Below are positions 6,132 to 6,909 of a stretch of 6,909 bases of DNA, piece after piece. The notes below the pieces were generated by a model that was not told the DNA's origin, searched no databases, and saw only the letters and a program-made list of their open reading frames with translations. The position numbers were made by a program, and so were the translations under genes. Position 1 is the stretch's first letter. Each line of letters begins with the position of its first letter. This DNA comes from Candidatus Peregrinibacteria bacterium (GTDB lineage Bacteria > Patescibacteriota > Gracilibacteria > UBA1369): positions 1 through 6,909 of the forward strand of contig WJLA01000043.1 of the NCBI GenBank assembly GCA_014728765.1, written 5' to 3'.

Positions 6132-6149
6132 TAAAAAAAATTAAAAGAA

Positions 6150-6175
6150 AAGCCCTCCGCGGGGTGGGAGGGCTT
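6150..6175 (-). terminator. Intrinsic terminator between convergent holA and surface-protein gene
   Basis: AAGCCCTCC (6150-6158) pairs perfectly with GGAGGGCTT (6167-6175) across an 8-nt loop. On the minus strand the stem is followed by a U-rich tail (complement of 6149-6131, with a run of eight U), the textbook arrangement for ending the minus-strand gene that stops at 6185. On the plus strand the tail is AATATCGTTTTA, a weaker U-run, so termination of holA transcripts is possible but less efficient. Its position between two convergent stop codons supports use in both directions. Confidence 0.85.
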
Positions 6176-6184
6176 AATATCGTT

Positions 6185-6909
6185 TTATCTGGCTATTTGA
6201 GATTGTTCAAAGTTTCCAAATAACTCCGAGAAACCGGGAGGAGTGTTTTGAATGATTCTTTGATCATATCTGATAGTGATGGCTCCTTCATCTTTTTGTA
6301 CATCACCGGCAAATGTTCTCTTTTCAAGAACCGGTCCGATATTTCCTAAGATAGAACCATATACGGTTAACTGCTTTTCGCTGTCTTCTGGACCACTTGG
6401 TGTACCTGAAATTACATTACCGAATTGTAAATCATTTTCTGAACTTCTTGAGACAAAATATGCGCCTGCAATTTCTTCGACACTTGGGTCAATAATCAAA
6501 TTACCATCTTTGATAATTACTCCAAGTGATGAGATCTCTTCTTGAGAACCAAGATTATCATTTTGATTATAATTGAAACTTTGCTTGATATATAAATCTG
6601 CATTTTCAATTATGATTGTCTTAGCACCCATATTTGGAGAAAGTGTAGCAATATCCAAAGTCATTGTGCTGACTGCGTTTCCTCCGCTACCAACAAGATA
6701 AGTTACATCATCGTTTAAATTGTTGATTGTAAAGGCATCTCTAGGTGAAGCATTATTTGACCAACGAGTCAATTTTTCAATATTTTGATTAATGCTTTGA
6801 TTGATTGCTTCTTTGCTCCAAACTAGTCCGGGCACTAGCCCAACTTCACAGATTTGACTAGAAAGGCTAGACACATTTGCTCCGAAAATTTCAGCTAATT
6901 CTTTTTTTG
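6185..6909 (-). CDS. Hypothetical, probably secreted or surface beta-rich protein, C-terminal part (5' end outside window)
   Basis: The frame stays open to the right edge, so the GTG at 6872-6874 is unlikely to be the start; at least 12 more codons (reading KKELAEIFGANV) precede it, and the protein is probably much longer. I do not recognise a named family. Counting from the GTG, residues 1-45 are a spacer with one Cys9. From about 55 on there are repeated short strands separated by turns: TIIIENADLYI (86-96), GVIIKDGNLIIDPSV (118-132), AGAYFV (136-141), QLTVYGSIL (168-176) and AITIRYDQRI (198-207), ending in a Pro-rich NTPPGF and a polar tail. The rung-like pattern, few lysines and many Asn/Ser/Gly residues suggest a beta-solenoid or other surface beta domain. 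No C-terminal membrane anchor or LPxTG motif is visible. Its stop is followed by a strong terminator. Confidence 0.75.
   Translation of the reverse strand, partial: KKELAEIFGANVSSLSSQICEVGLVPGLVWSKEAINQSINQNIEKLTRWSNNASPRDAFTINNLNDDVTYLVGSGGNAVSTMTLDIATLSPNMGAKTIIIENADLYIKQSFNYNQNDNLGSQEEISSLGVIIKDGNLIIDPSVEEIAGAYFVSRSSENDLQFGNVISGTPSGPEDSEKQLTVYGSILGNIGPVLEKRTFAGDVQKDEGAITIRYDQRIIQNTPPGFSELFGNFEQSQIAR

Noticed and set aside
6276..6545. Plus-strand 89-codon frame opposite the surface-type protein
   Set aside because: No promoter or ribosome-binding site, Ser/Pro/Leu-rich antisense composition, and the opposite strand carries a longer frame ending at a good terminator.
1..6909. Alternative genetic code with recoded TGA
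   Set aside because: All recognised genes read through at full family length with no in-frame TGA, so the absence of TGA stops is explained by AT-rich stop usage.

Overview
The window is a compact, AT-rich stretch of bacterial chromosome carrying ten protein-coding genes, two of them cut by the window edges. There is no rRNA, tRNA, CRISPR array, insertion sequence or prophage. No gene needs a recoded stop: nine of the ten genes end in TAA and one in TAG, which fits the standard bacterial code. The mix suggests a reduced-genome bacterium, most likely of the Patescibacteria/CPR type. The grounds are short versions of housekeeping proteins, an archaeal-type FAD synthetase-like nucleotidyltransferase, FtsX, a stand-alone alkyltransferase domain, a secreted-looking repetitive beta protein, and almost no Shine-Dalgarno sequences. 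This placement is an inference; no ribosomal marker is present.

Layout. (1) The left edge holds the C-terminal end of a RelA/SpoT-type (p)ppGpp enzyme on the plus strand. It converges tail to tail with a minus-strand cluster, and the two share the self-complementary hexamer TTATAA as their final Leu codon and stop. (2) The minus-strand cluster (about 3070 down to 528) reads: small three-helix membrane protein, RibL/TagD-like cytidylyltransferase-fold enzyme, ftsX, recO. The junctions are tight: 0 nt, a 53-nt overlap, and 1 nt. (3) An 84-bp divergent intergenic region at 3071-3154 contains plausible promoters for both directions. (4) The plus-strand cluster gatC-gatA-MGMT-like-holA runs from 3155 to 6131, again with abutting or overlapping genes. 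(5) A strong hairpin at 6150-6175 separates holA from a convergent minus-strand gene. That gene runs off the right edge and encodes the C-terminal end of a probable large surface or secreted protein.

How the genes relate. GatC and GatA are two of the three subunits of the tRNA amidotransferase; gatB is not here. HolA (clamp loader), RecO (recombinational repair) and the alkyltransferase serve DNA replication and repair, FtsX serves cell division, and the RSH protein serves the stringent response. This is mostly housekeeping sequence and I do not see a new multi-gene system. The points most worth a second look are the embedded ftsX start, the TATAAT box lying inside the annotated start of the membrane-protein gene, the possible leaderless gatC transcript, and the unidentified surface-type protein at the right edge.
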